From: Oscillospiraceae bacterium
Lineage (GTDB): Bacteria; Bacillota; Clostridia; Oscillospirales; Oscillospiraceae
Direction: 5' to 3'
NCBI GenBank assembly: GCA_016286595.1
Contig: JAEETR010000099.1
Coordinates: 1 to 11,747, forward strand
DNA length: 11,747 bases
Part shown: piece by piece, positions 1 to 7,461 of the stretch
Layout: the number at the start of each line of letters is the position of its first letter
Position numbering within the stretch: the stretch's first letter is position 1
Notes under the pieces: model-generated
Told to the model about the DNA's origin: nothing
Database searches by the model: none
What the model saw: the letters and a program-made list of their open reading frames with translations, nothing else
Made by a program: the position numbers and the translations under genes

Positions 1-315
1 ATGGCGGAATATGAGCTTTCTGCACTCCTCGTCCGCCACGTCGTCCACGGTGAAGACGCCCGCGTCCTCCTCTATCCCGGAATGGAAGAAAACGTGCATC
101 AGCACGTCTCCCAGCTCCTCCCGGAGATGGTCGGGGCTTTTCTCGTCGATGGCCTCCGCCAGCTCGTAGCACTCCTCAAGGAAGTCCCTTCGGATGCTCT
201 CGTGGGTCTGGACCCTGTCCCAGGGACAGCCGTCCTCCGCCCGCAGCGCCGCCACCAGCAGCCGCAGGTCGTCCACGCCGTATTTGTCCTTCTGTACGAA
301 ATCAGATGCTCTCAT
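1..315 (-). CDS. mazG: MazG nucleoside triphosphate pyrophosphohydrolase, N-terminal part (runs off window)
   Basis: Reading on the minus strand from the ATG at 313-315 gives 105 uninterrupted residues to the window edge, beginning MRASDFVQKDKYGVDDLR. It carries the MazG signature: DGCPWDRVQTHESIR, then EECYELAEAID and EELGDVLMHVFFH. The EExxE and ExxD acidic residues of these two helices bind magnesium in this family. MazG hydrolyses NTPs and dNTPs to monophosphates plus pyrophosphate in the cytoplasm, as house-cleaning. Full-length proteins have about 260 residues, so roughly 40% is visible. A GAGGAG ribosome site lies a few bases upstream of the start. The flippase gene ends only 23 nt upstream, so the two are probably co-transcribed, matching the yabM-yabN (mazG) order of Bacillus. 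The family call is firm. Confidence 0.92.
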   Translation of the reverse strand, partial: MRASDFVQKDKYGVDDLRLLVAALRAEDGCPWDRVQTHESIRRDFLEECYELAEAIDEKSPDHLREELGDVLMHVFFHSGIEEDAGVFTVDDVADEECRKLIFRH

Positions 316-338
316 TTTCTCCTCTGCGGCCGTGCCGT

Positions 339-1958
339 TCACTTCAGTTTAAGAAGCCGCGCTATGGTCTCGCCCTTGGGAAGGAGCAGGGCGTCCTCCC
401 GGGTGAAGGTGCGGGTGACTATTATGAGCACTCCGTACACCGCCACCGCCGCGCCCACGGCGGCGACCAGGGACACGAGGCCCCCCATCCGTCCGCCTCC
501 CAGGGCAGGCGCCAGAAACCTGGTGCAAAGACCGCTGACGGCCGCGGCGGCCGCGGCCATGGCGGCGGTGCACAGCACGGGCTTCACGGTTATCTTCAGG
601 AAGTCGGGACGGCTGTCCCGCAGCTTCAGGGACATGAACACCACGTTCATCAGCGTGATGAAGATATAGCAGGCCAGGGTGCCCACCGGGGCGCCCAGGA
701 TGTTGACGGCGGAGCTGCCCACCAGGATCCAGTTCACGCCGATCTTTATAACGCCGCCGATGGGCAGCGTTATGAGACTTAGCTTTTCGTGGCCGCTGGC
801 CTGGAGCGCGGCGTTGGTCACGAGATACGTGCACACGAAGTAGGACGCTATGCCCAGAATGGCCAGCAGGGCGGGCCCTTTGGCGTTGGAGTTGGGGTAG
901 AGGACGGTGTAGATCGGTTTACATAACACGCACAGACCCACCCCCGCGGGCAGGGCCAGCAGATTCGTTATCTTAATGGAGCTCTCTATCAGCTTTTTGC
1001 CCTCGAGGGCGTTTTTCGCCGCCAGCGCCGCCGCTATGGCGGGCACCACCGCCACCGCCACCGGGGTGAGGAAGGCGGAGGGGATGTTGAACAGCGTCAG
1101 CGCCTTGCTGTAGGCGCCGTAGAGTATCTTGGCGTCGGTATAGGAGAAGCCGGCGCCGGACTGGAGCCGCAGCAGCACCAGCTTCGTATCGATAAGGGTG
1201 ATGATGTTGAGTATGGACGAGCCCAGGGTGATGGGCACGCCTATGGAGATTATCTGGCGGCAGGTCGAGGACACGGGGTCCGGCTCGTCAAGGACCGCCG
1301 CGGGGGGATCGTCCCGCCCCAGCCTGCGGCAGTAGGCCCACACTATGGGGATGGCAAGACCAAGGCCGATGGTGACGCCCACGATGGCGCCGGCGGCCAC
1401 CGCCGCCGTGCCGTAGCCCCGCCGGTCCAGGAACCAGGCGATGGTCAGGCCGAACACCAGCTTGCAGCCCACCTCCATTATCTGGGAGATGGACGTGGGG
1501 AGCATGTCGCCGTGTCCCTGGGAAAGGCCCCGGAACACGGATATCACGCAGGCGAAGAACACCGCCGGAGCCAGGCATCGTACGGCCCCCGCCACCTCCG
1601 GGTCCCCCATGAGGTCGGCAAGGCCCTGGGCCCAGAAAAACATGCACAGTGCGCCGACCACGCCGACTATGCCGAACACCGCCATGCCCACGGAGAAATA
1701 CCGCCTGGCCTGCACCGGCCTGTCGGTGGCCCGGGCGGAGGATATGAGGCGGCTGAGGGCCACGGGTATGCCCGCGGTGGAGATGGTCAGCAGCAGATTA
1801 TATATCGTGTAGGTGACCTGGAAATGGGCGGTGCCCTCGTCTCCCAGCAGGTTGAAAAGGGGGATTTTATAGATGGCGCCTATGATTTTCGTCAGCGCCA
1901 CGGTGGCGGCGAGTATGGTGGCGCCGCCCAGATAGGTCTTTGTTTTCGATGAAGCCAA
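339..1958 (-). CDS. MATE/MOP-superfamily lipid flippase, SpoVB/YabM/MurJ-like
   Basis: The 539-residue product is a polytopic membrane protein with about 12-14 hydrophobic helices. The N-terminus, with YLGGATILAATVALTKIIGA and then IYKIPLFNLLGDEGTAHFQ, is typical of the SpoVB/YabM/MurJ branch of the polysaccharide exporters. A conserved segment FRGLSQGHGDMLPTSISQ lies near residues 163-180. Members flip lipid-linked cell-wall or polysaccharide precursors across the cytoplasmic membrane. Whether this one carries lipid II, a spore-cortex precursor or another glycolipid cannot be decided from sequence. The start is TTG (1956-1958), preceded by an AAAGG ribosome site about 12 nt upstream; no better ATG is visible. 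It sits directly upstream of mazG, as yabM does in Bacillus. I saw no convincing promoter in the 264 nt upstream. Confidence 0.85.
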   Translation of the reverse strand: MASSKTKTYLGGATILAATVALTKIIGAIYKIPLFNLLGDEGTAHFQVTYTIYNLLLTISTAGIPVALSRLISSARATDRPVQARRYFSVGMAVFGIVGVVGALCMFFWAQGLADLMGDPEVAGAVRCLAPAVFFACVISVFRGLSQGHGDMLPTSISQIMEVGCKLVFGLTIAWFLDRRGYGTAAVAAGAIVGVTIGLGLAIPIVWAYCRRLGRDDPPAAVLDEPDPVSSTCRQIISIGVPITLGSSILNIITLIDTKLVLLRLQSGAGFSYTDAKILYGAYSKALTLFNIPSAFLTPVAVAVVPAIAAALAAKNALEGKKLIESSIKITNLLALPAGVGLCVLCKPIYTVLYPNSNAKGPALLAILGIASYFVCTYLVTNAALQASGHEKLSLITLPIGGVIKIGVNWILVGSSAVNILGAPVGTLACYIFITLMNVVFMSLKLRDSRPDFLKITVKPVLCTAAMAAAAAAVSGLCTRFLAPALGGGRMGGLVSLVAAVGAAVAVYGVLIIVTRTFTREDALLLPKGETIARLLKLK

Positions 1959-2053
1959 TTCGTTCCGCGTCCTTTCGGAGTGGGTTTGTGCAGAAAATCA
2001 AAATTTCAGCGATTTCACATCTTGACAGCGGTTTCGGGGGGACGATTTCTGCC

Positions 2054-2100
2054 TTATGTCAACTGAATTTACCCCTCGAAATCGCGCGATGTTGACATAA
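2054..2100. repeat. 10-bp perfect inverted repeat with 27-bp spacer
   Basis: TTATGTCAAC at 2054-2063 and GTTGACATAA at 2091-2100 are exact inverted copies. The intergenic region upstream of the flippase gene holds both, and the right arm lies 4 nt from the first DnaA box. A second, nested pair, CGATTTC (2043-2049) and GAAATCG (2078-2084), overlaps it. It could be an operator or part of a replication-related site; no function is established. Confidence 0.5.
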
Positions 2101-2103
2101 CTG

Positions 2104-2124
2104 TGTGGATAAACCTGTGGATAA
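2104..2124 (-). promoter_or_regulatory. Two tandem perfect DnaA boxes
   Basis: TGTGGATAA occurs at 2104-2112 and again at 2116-2124. On the minus strand both read TTATCCACA, the consensus DnaA box, in the same orientation with starts 12 bp apart. They lie in the non-coding stretch between the helicase-loader gene and the flippase gene. Two perfect 9-mers this close are unlikely by chance in GC-rich DNA. They may mark a DnaA-titrating or DnaA-regulated site, or the edge of an origin. dnaA itself is not in the window and no large box cluster is seen, so I do not call oriC. Confidence 0.7.
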
Positions 2125-2136
2125 TGTGCAAAACCC

Positions 2137-2162
2137 GGCCAAAAACTTGTTTTTGACAGGCC
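2137..2162 (-). terminator. Possible weak stem-loop after the helicase-loader gene
   Basis: CAAAAAC (2140-2146) and GTTTTTG (2149-2155) form a perfect inverted repeat with only TT between them, so the inner pair must open to make a loop. GGCC arms at 2137-2140 and 2159-2162 flank it. It lies 61-86 nt past the dnaI-like stop codon. The stem is AT-rich and has no clean U-tract, so termination is only a possibility. Confidence 0.2.
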
Positions 2163-2222
2163 TCGGCAACTTTTTTACCGGTTTGCGCCGCTTTGGGAAA
2201 TTTTGACCACAATCTTATTATG

Positions 2223-3215
2223 TCACGCGCCGTCCCCGCTCAGACGGATATCCTCGCCGTAGAACCGCAGCACGGTGTACTCGCCGGAAAGGCGGCTGGC
2301 CACGGCGGGGGAATAGCGGGACCAGAGGGCCTCCGGGGTCAGGTTGGAGCTTATAACGGTCTTCTTCCCGGTGACGAGGCGGGTGTTCACCAGCGTGTAG
2401 AGGGCGCTGGTGACGAAGGCGGTGGTCATCTCCGTGCCCAGGTCGTCTATGATGAGCAGGTCGCAGGTCTCGTAGCGGCGGATGTCGGAGCGGACGGAGT
2501 CCATATCGTCGGTGCGGCCGAACTTCTCCCCCTCGTAGCGGGAGAAGAGGGAATAGGCCGTGTCGTACACCACGGAGAAGCCCTTTTCCGACACCACCTT
2601 GGCGATGCAGGTGGAGAGGAAGGTCTTTCCCAGTCCCGTGCCCCCGGAGAAGAACAGGTTGGGGGAGGAGGCGGAGAACTTGCGGGCGTACTCCACGCAG
2701 GTCTCGTACACCATCTCCATGTGCTGCCGGGGGGAGATGCCCCCGTTCATGGGGGCGTCGGAGTATTTTTCAAGGTCGAAGCTGTCGAAGGTCTCGCTGC
2801 CCAGCTTGAGAAGGGCGGACAGCTCCAGCCGCTGCTCGTCGGCGTACAGCGCCATGAGGCACCGGCAGGGTTTCGCGTCCACGTAGCCGGTATCGTGGCA
2901 TATGGGGCAGTTGTATCGCTCGTCCAGATAATCCCGGGGGAATCCGGCGGCCTGAAGGGCGGCCCTGCGCCGCTCCTGCAGATCGAGATTTTCGTCCCGG
3001 GCGCTCTCCACCGCGGCCACCGGGTCCGACTCGGAGGAGAAGGCGGCGGCTATGGCCTTTGCCATGGTGACCCGGAGACGGGAATCTATCTCCATGACCT
3101 CCGGTACGCGCAGATATACCTCGCTCCTGCGGCGCTCCGTCTCCGCCTCGTTGGCGGCTTTGCCGGCGGCCAGCCGGGCTCTTGCCCGGGCCAGAAGCTT
3201 TCCGTCAAGTGACAC
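2223..3215 (-). CDS. dnaI: DnaI/DnaC-like replicative helicase loader (AAA+ ATPase)
   Basis: The 330-residue protein has the layout of Gram-positive helicase loaders. A basic, helical N-terminus is followed by a four-cysteine zinc site, CPICHDTGYVDAKPCRC (C103, C106, C117, C119). A AAA+ ATPase then shows Walker A GGTGLGKT (191-198), Walker B LLIIDD (253-258), sensor-1 SSN (289-291) and an arginine-finger-like SRLSGE (R308). Members load the DnaB/DnaC-type replicative helicase at origins and restarted forks. The start is GTG (3213-3215); GGGGAGGA just upstream is a strong ribosome site and lies inside the last codons of the dnaD-like gene, with 3 nt between stop and start, so the two are translationally coupled. 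IstB transposition proteins share the fold, but no istA is present and the DnaD partner argues for the replication role. Confidence 0.88.
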   Translation of the reverse strand: MSLDGKLLARARARLAAGKAANEAETERRRSEVYLRVPEVMEIDSRLRVTMAKAIAAAFSSESDPVAAVESARDENLDLQERRRAALQAAGFPRDYLDERYNCPICHDTGYVDAKPCRCLMALYADEQRLELSALLKLGSETFDSFDLEKYSDAPMNGGISPRQHMEMVYETCVEYARKFSASSPNLFFSGGTGLGKTFLSTCIAKVVSEKGFSVVYDTAYSLFSRYEGEKFGRTDDMDSVRSDIRRYETCDLLIIDDLGTEMTTAFVTSALYTLVNTRLVTGKKTVISSNLTPEALWSRYSPAVASRLSGEYTVLRFYGEDIRLSGDGA

Positions 3216-3218
3216 GGC

Positions 3219-4199
3219 TCAATCCTCCCCTCGCAGTTTCTTTATGGTCTGTTTCATCCGCTCCAGCTCCTGTGGGCTGGGGCCCTCCCCGGACTGACGG
3301 GCGGGGGTCCTAGCGGTGCGGGCGGCGGGGTGCTGTTCCGGACGCTGCCGGGCGTCGCCCTCCCGGATCTCCCGGAGGGTGTGCAGGCCCTTGCCGTGCC
3401 AGGAGCGCAGAATGGTGTCCATATATTTCCAGGCAAGCTTGCCGGTGTTGGTTATCGTCCTGTCGGCGGCCTCGGCTATCTCCTCCGGGCCGTAGTCCAT
3501 GTCAAGCCACGAGGCTATGTATTTGCGCTCCGTGGTGGAGAGGGGCCTGCCGGAAATCTGCATGGCCTCCGCCGCGGCGGCTGTGGCGTCCTGACGGCGG
3601 GCATAGCGCCTGAGGTACTCCTCGGCGGCGTCCAGGGTGAAGACGCCCTCCCGCTCCCAGGTGTAGGCCGCCTGCTCCACGTATCGCATGGTGGGGCGGC
3701 GGGCGGTGGTATAGCGGCGGGAATACTCGCTTATGCAGTGGTTCACCAGCTGGAGTATCACCTCCGGCGGCAGACCGAGATGGTCGTAGATGCCGAAGAG
3801 CGTCTGCAGGTCCGCGGCGGTGAGGATGCGGCCAAGAGCCTGCTCCACCTCCCGCACAAGCGCGGGGAAGGCGGAGCCCTCGTTCATCTCGCGGCTTATA
3901 TCCTCCACGTCGTAATGCGGCAGCTCGTCCGGCTGGGCGGGACCGGCGGGGCGCTGTCCGCCCTCTTCGTCCTTCACCAGCTGCAGCCGGCGCAGCACCG
4001 CCATGGCGGAGTCCACCTGGGCGGCGGTGCGGCCCATCTTCGCAGCGGCGTCGTCTCTGTCGAATACGCCCCCGGACTGGAGGATGTGCAGGTACAGCAG
4101 CGCGGCGTCGCCGCTGCCGCAGCCTATGAGACGCCGGGCGGCGTCCCCCGTCATGGTGACGGTCTCCACGCCGGGCAGCACGTATCTGGAATCGGCCAT
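3219..4199 (-). CDS. dnaD: DnaD-domain primosomal protein
   Basis: The chosen start is the ATG at 4197-4199, preceded by GGGAGGG; a longer in-frame reading to 4247 lacks a ribosome site and runs into the promoter. The 326-residue product has an N-terminal winged-helix-like part (about 17-78). Two DnaD/DnaB_2-type helical domains follow: one around 98-200 containing AADLQTLFGIYDHLGLPPEV and MRYVEQAAYTW, and a second around 220-278 containing YIASWLDMDYGPEEI and YMDTILRSWHGKGLHT. A proline- and arginine-rich linker leads to a short charged tail. In Firmicutes such proteins remodel DNA and recruit the helicase loader at initiation or restart. The helicase-loader gene follows by 3 nt, supporting that role. 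Whether this is the orthologue of B. subtilis DnaD, DnaB or a fused relative is unclear. Confidence 0.83.
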   Translation of the reverse strand: MADSRYVLPGVETVTMTGDAARRLIGCGSGDAALLYLHILQSGGVFDRDDAAAKMGRTAAQVDSAMAVLRRLQLVKDEEGGQRPAGPAQPDELPHYDVEDISREMNEGSAFPALVREVEQALGRILTAADLQTLFGIYDHLGLPPEVILQLVNHCISEYSRRYTTARRPTMRYVEQAAYTWEREGVFTLDAAEEYLRRYARRQDATAAAAEAMQISGRPLSTTERKYIASWLDMDYGPEEIAEAADRTITNTGKLAWKYMDTILRSWHGKGLHTLREIREGDARQRPEQHPAARTARTPARQSGEGPSPQELERMKQTIKKLRGED

Positions 4200-4245
4200 T
4201 CCCGGCCCTCCCTTCGTGCCCCGAGGGGCTGATTTACCGGATAAC

Positions 4246-4274
4246 ATTATACCATCGTTTTTTCAATGATACAA
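4246..4274 (-). promoter_or_regulatory. Sigma-A promoter of the dnaD-dnaI pair
   Basis: On the minus strand, TTGTAT (4269-4274) is separated by 17 bp from a perfect TATAAT (4246-4251). Transcription would start near 4239, about 40 nt ahead of the dnaD-like ATG. Confidence 0.8.
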
Positions 4275-4325
4275 TGCAAACGTGGAGGGCGGGCCCGGCC
4301 GTCAGGATAAATATATGTACCGGGC

Positions 4326-4359
4326 AAAAAAAGATACCGCGGCAGGCCGCGGTATCTTT
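4326..4359 (-). terminator. Intrinsic terminator of the radC-uvrB-ddh unit
   Basis: AAGATACCGCGG (4331-4342) and CCGCGGTATCTT (4347-4358) form a perfect 12-bp stem, 13 with the A-T pair 4330/4359, closed by a 4-nt loop. Reading on the minus strand the stem is followed by a run of T (complement of 4326-4332). It lies about 27 nt past the ddh stop codon. Confidence 0.9.
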
Positions 4360-4385
4360 GAGAAAACGGTGTTTTATATTGCGTT

Positions 4386-5363
4386 TTATATCATGTGGGC
4401 GCGGATGTCCTCGCCGGTCATGTTCAGCAGGTCGGCGGGGCGGATGTCCGCCATGGTGAAGCAGCCGGTCTCGCCCCGGCTGTTCATGCGCACGGCGGCG
4501 CGGGCGCAGGCGGCCAGCACCCCGGCGGTGAACTGGGGGTTGGACTGCAGGCTCAGGGAGAACTCCACGGTGTGCCTGTCGCCCAGGGCGGTGCTGCCGG
4601 AACGGATGACGCTGCCGCCGTGGGGCAGACCGGAGTGGTCCCGCTTCATCTCCTCGGCGGTGATGAAGTTCACGGTGGTGTCGTACTCGTCGAAGTAGTT
4701 GGGCATGGTCTTTATCTCGTTTTCGATCCTGGCCCTGTCGGCGCCCTCCTTCGCCACCACGTATACAAGACGGGTGTGCTTTTCCCGGACGGACAGCGCG
4801 GGATTTTCACCGGCGCGGACACGCTCCACGGCCTCGGGCACGGGGAGGGTGTACTGTCTGGCGTCAGCCACGCCCTCGATGCGGCGCACGGCGTCGGAGT
4901 GGCCCTGACTTACGCCGGGGCCCCAGAAGGTGTAGTTCTCGCCCACGGGCAGGGCGGCGGTGGCGTAGATGCGGGCGATGGAGAAAAGGCCCGGATCCCA
5001 TCCGGCGGAGATGACGGCGGTGTGACCCGCGTCACCGGCGGCCTTCTTCACGTTGGCGTAGTGCAGGGGGATGTTGGCGTGGGTGTCGAAGCTGTCCACC
5101 ACGTTGAAGTGCTTCGCAAGAGCGGGGGTCATTGCGGGCAGATCGGTGGCGCTGCCGCCGCAGATTATCACCACGTCCAGCCGGTCCTTCCACTGTTCGG
5201 CGTCCGCGAGGGACACCACGGGGACGCCCTGGGCCGCTATCTTCAGGGCGGCGGGGTCTCTGCGGGTGAACACGGCCTTGAGCTCCATGTCGTCGTTCTG
5301 GGTGATGGCGGACTCGACGCCCCGGCCCAGATTGCCGTAACCGGCTATGCCTACTCTTATCAT
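4386..5363 (-). CDS. ddh: meso-Diaminopimelate D-dehydrogenase
   Basis: The 325-residue enzyme starts at the ATG at 5361-5363, preceded by AAAGGA; a longer in-frame reading to 5420 has no ribosome site. It shows the N-terminal Rossmann motif GIAGYGNLG (5-13). The family segments CGGSATD, VVDSFDTHANIP, SAGWDPGLFS (119-128) and WGPGVSQGHSDAVRRI (147-162) follow. Length and motifs match Ddh (EC 1.4.1.16), which aminates L-2-amino-6-oxopimelate (tetrahydrodipicolinate) with NADPH and ammonia to give meso-diaminopimelate in one step, feeding lysine and peptidoglycan synthesis. It follows uvrB by 69 nt with no clear promoter and ends at the strong terminator near 4345, so it is probably the last gene of the radC-uvrB-ddh transcript. 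The identification is firm. Confidence 0.95.
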   Translation of the reverse strand: MIRVGIAGYGNLGRGVESAITQNDDMELKAVFTRRDPAALKIAAQGVPVVSLADAEQWKDRLDVVIICGGSATDLPAMTPALAKHFNVVDSFDTHANIPLHYANVKKAAGDAGHTAVISAGWDPGLFSIARIYATAALPVGENYTFWGPGVSQGHSDAVRRIEGVADARQYTLPVPEAVERVRAGENPALSVREKHTRLVYVVAKEGADRARIENEIKTMPNYFDEYDTTVNFITAEEMKRDHSGLPHGGSVIRSGSTALGDRHTVEFSLSLQSNPQFTAGVLAACARAAVRMNSRGETGCFTMADIRPADLLNMTGEDIRAHMI

Positions 5364-5432
5364 ATGATCATTGTCCTTTCTGACAGATTTTACTAACGTG
5401 TTCCCCCGGGGGGAGGTCACGGAAGCGGGAGG

Positions 5433-7394
5433 TCATTTTCCTCCCCGCAGCTCGATGATGCGGTCCCGGAGGATGGCGGCGTACTCGAATTCCATCATCT
5501 TCGCGGCCTGGCGCATCTCCTTCTCCAGCCGCTCGATGGCGGCCTCCCGTTCCCGGGCGGTCATCTTCACGCCGCCGGTCTTCGCGGCGGGGGCGGAGGA
5601 GGATATCTCGATTATATCCCGCACCGACTTGACGATCGTCTGGGGCACGATGCCGTGGGCCTTGTTGAACTCGTCCTGCTTCTTCCGGCGGCGCTCGGTC
5701 TCGTCGATGGCGCAGCGCATGGAGCGGGTTATCTCGTCGGCGTACATTATGACCATGCCCTCGGCGTTGCGCGCCGCCCGGCCGATGGTCTGGATAAGGC
5801 TGGTCTCGGAGCGCAGGAACCCCTCCTTGTCCGCGTCGAGGATGGCCACGAGGCTCACCTCCGGCAGGTCAAGACCCTCGCGGAGAAGGTTTATGCCCAC
5901 CAGCGCGTCGAACTCGCCCAGGCGCAGGTCCCGGATTATCTCCATGCGCTCGATGGTGTCTATGTTGTGGTGCATATACCGCACCCTGACGCCGGAGCGG
6001 GTGAGATAGGCGGTCAGGTCCTCCGCCATCTTCACCGTAAGGGTGGTGACGAGGGTGCGCTCGCCTTTGGCGGCCCGCTGGTTTATCTCGCCCAGCAGGT
6101 CGTCTATCTGACCCTTCACCGGCCGGACCTCGATGCGCGGGTCCAGAAGGCCCGTGGGCCGGATTATCTGCTCGGTTATCTGGGAGGAGCGGGAGCGCTC
6201 GTACTCGCCGGGGGTGGCGGAAACGTATATCACCTGGTTGGTGCGCTGCTGGAACTCCTCGAACTTCAAGGGCCGGTTGTCGAAGGCGGAGGGCAGGCGG
6301 AAGCCGTAGTCCACCAGGGCGGCCTTGCGGGAGTGGTCGCCGTTGTACATGGCCCGCACCTGGGGCAGGGTCACGTGGCTCTCGTCGATGAACATGAGGA
6401 AATCCTTCGGGAAGTAGTCCATCAGCGTCATGGGGGCGGAGCCGGGGGCCCGGCCAGATATTATGCGGGAATAGTTCTCGATGCCGGAGCAGTAGCCCAG
6501 CTCCCGCATCATCTCCGTGTCGTACATGGTGCGCTCGCGGATGCGCTGGGCCTCGATGAGCTTGTCGTGGGCCTTGAAGAAGGCCACCCGCTCGTCCATC
6601 TCCCGCATTATCTCCTGCACGGCCCGGTCCATCTTCTCTTTTGTGGTCACGTAATGGCTGGCGGGGTATATGACCACGTGGGACAGGGTGCGGTCGGCCA
6701 CGCCCGTTACGGGGTTGAACTCGCTTATGCGGTCTATCTCGTCGCCGAAGAACTCTATCCTCACGGCTCTGTCGCGGAAATAGGCGGGGAACACCTCCAC
6801 GGTGTCGCCCCGGACGCGGAACATGTTCCGCTCGAAGGATATGTCGTTGCGCTCGTAGCGGCTGTTCACCAGCATCTTCAGAAGGTTGTTGCGCTCCATC
6901 TCCATGCCGGTGCGCAGGGATACGGCCAGATTGGCGAAATCCTCCGGCTCGCCCAGGCCGTAGATGCAGCTGACCGACGCCACCACGATGACGTCCCGCC
7001 GCTCCAGCAGGGAGAAGGTGGCAGAAAGGCGCAGACGGTCTATCTCGTCGTTGATGGAGGAGTCCTTTTCTATATACGTGTCGGTGTGGGGGATATAGGC
7101 CTCGGGCTGATAGTAATCGTAATAGCTGACGAAGTACTCCACGGCGTTGTCGGGGAAGAACTCCTTGAACTCGGCGCACAGCTGCGCCGCCAGGGTCTTG
7201 TTGTGGGCCAGCACCAGCGTGGGCTTCTGCACCCGTTCTATGACCTTGGCCATGGTGTACGTCTTGCCTGAACCGGTGACGCCTAAAAGCGTCTGCTCCT
7301 CAAAACCCAGATCCACACCCTGTACGAGGGCGTCGATGGCCTCGGGCTGGTCCCCGGCGGGCTCAAACTGGCTTACTACGTGAAAATCGGGCAT
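5433..7394 (-). CDS. uvrB: UvrB, excinuclease ABC subunit B
   Basis: The 653-residue product is full length for UvrB. It begins MPDFHVVSQFEPAGDQPEAI and shows Walker A GVTGSGKT (38-45). The damage-binding beta-hairpin region FVSYYDYYQPEAYIP lies near residues 88-102 and SSINDEIDRLR near 112. A DEAD-like box, IDESH, sits in the middle of the protein. The C-terminal helicase lobe ends TIGRAARN, and a C-terminal UVR motif (EREAAIERLEKEMRQAAKMM) binds UvrC. UvrB receives damaged DNA from UvrA, verifies the lesion and loads UvrC for incision. The start at 7392-7394 has AGAGGAAG upstream; a longer frame to 7451 lacks a ribosome site. radC lies 67 nt upstream in the same direction. A short GC hairpin at 7421-7437 lies between the two genes. 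Confidence 0.97.
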   Translation of the reverse strand: MPDFHVVSQFEPAGDQPEAIDALVQGVDLGFEEQTLLGVTGSGKTYTMAKVIERVQKPTLVLAHNKTLAAQLCAEFKEFFPDNAVEYFVSYYDYYQPEAYIPHTDTYIEKDSSINDEIDRLRLSATFSLLERRDVIVVASVSCIYGLGEPEDFANLAVSLRTGMEMERNNLLKMLVNSRYERNDISFERNMFRVRGDTVEVFPAYFRDRAVRIEFFGDEIDRISEFNPVTGVADRTLSHVVIYPASHYVTTKEKMDRAVQEIMREMDERVAFFKAHDKLIEAQRIRERTMYDTEMMRELGYCSGIENYSRIISGRAPGSAPMTLMDYFPKDFLMFIDESHVTLPQVRAMYNGDHSRKAALVDYGFRLPSAFDNRPLKFEEFQQRTNQVIYVSATPGEYERSRSSQITEQIIRPTGLLDPRIEVRPVKGQIDDLLGEINQRAAKGERTLVTTLTVKMAEDLTAYLTRSGVRVRYMHHNIDTIERMEIIRDLRLGEFDALVGINLLREGLDLPEVSLVAILDADKEGFLRSETSLIQTIGRAARNAEGMVIMYADEITRSMRCAIDETERRRKKQDEFNKAHGIVPQTIVKSVRDIIEISSSAPAAKTGGVKMTAREREAAIERLEKEMRQAAKMMEFEYAAILRDRIIELRGGK

Positions 7395-7461
7395 AATGCT
7401 TCCTCTTGTATATGGTCCGCCGGGGCCGCAGGCCCCGCGGGTACTGCTCATTGCGCGGGAT

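Noticed and set aside
2041..2222. Chromosomal origin of replication
   Set aside because: Only two DnaA boxes, no dnaA or dnaN, and no clear long AT-rich unwinding region; recorded as DnaA boxes only.
5364..5420. Longer N-terminus for ddh starting at 5420
   Set aside because: The extension has no ribosome site, lacks family similarity and precedes the Rossmann start MIRVGIAGYG that fits the family; an AAAGGA site supports the ATG at 5363.
5655..7271. Long plus-strand open frame opposite uvrB (and similar ones at 2193-3212, 3330-4232, 4395-5396 and 306-782)
   Set aside because: These are low-complexity Gly/Val/His- or Gly/Ala/His-rich antisense frames produced by GC-rich codon bias opposite well-identified genes, with no ribosome sites or family motifs.
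7421..7437. GC hairpin CGGGGCC-GCA-GGCCCCG between radC and uvrB as a terminator
   Set aside because: No T-run follows in either direction and the stem is only 7 bp; it is at most a pausing or mRNA-stability element.
7395..7451. Longer N-terminus for uvrB starting at 7451
   Set aside because: UvrB proteins begin close to the FEPAGDQP segment; AGAGGAAG supports the ATG at 7394, and the extension would read through the intergenic hairpin.
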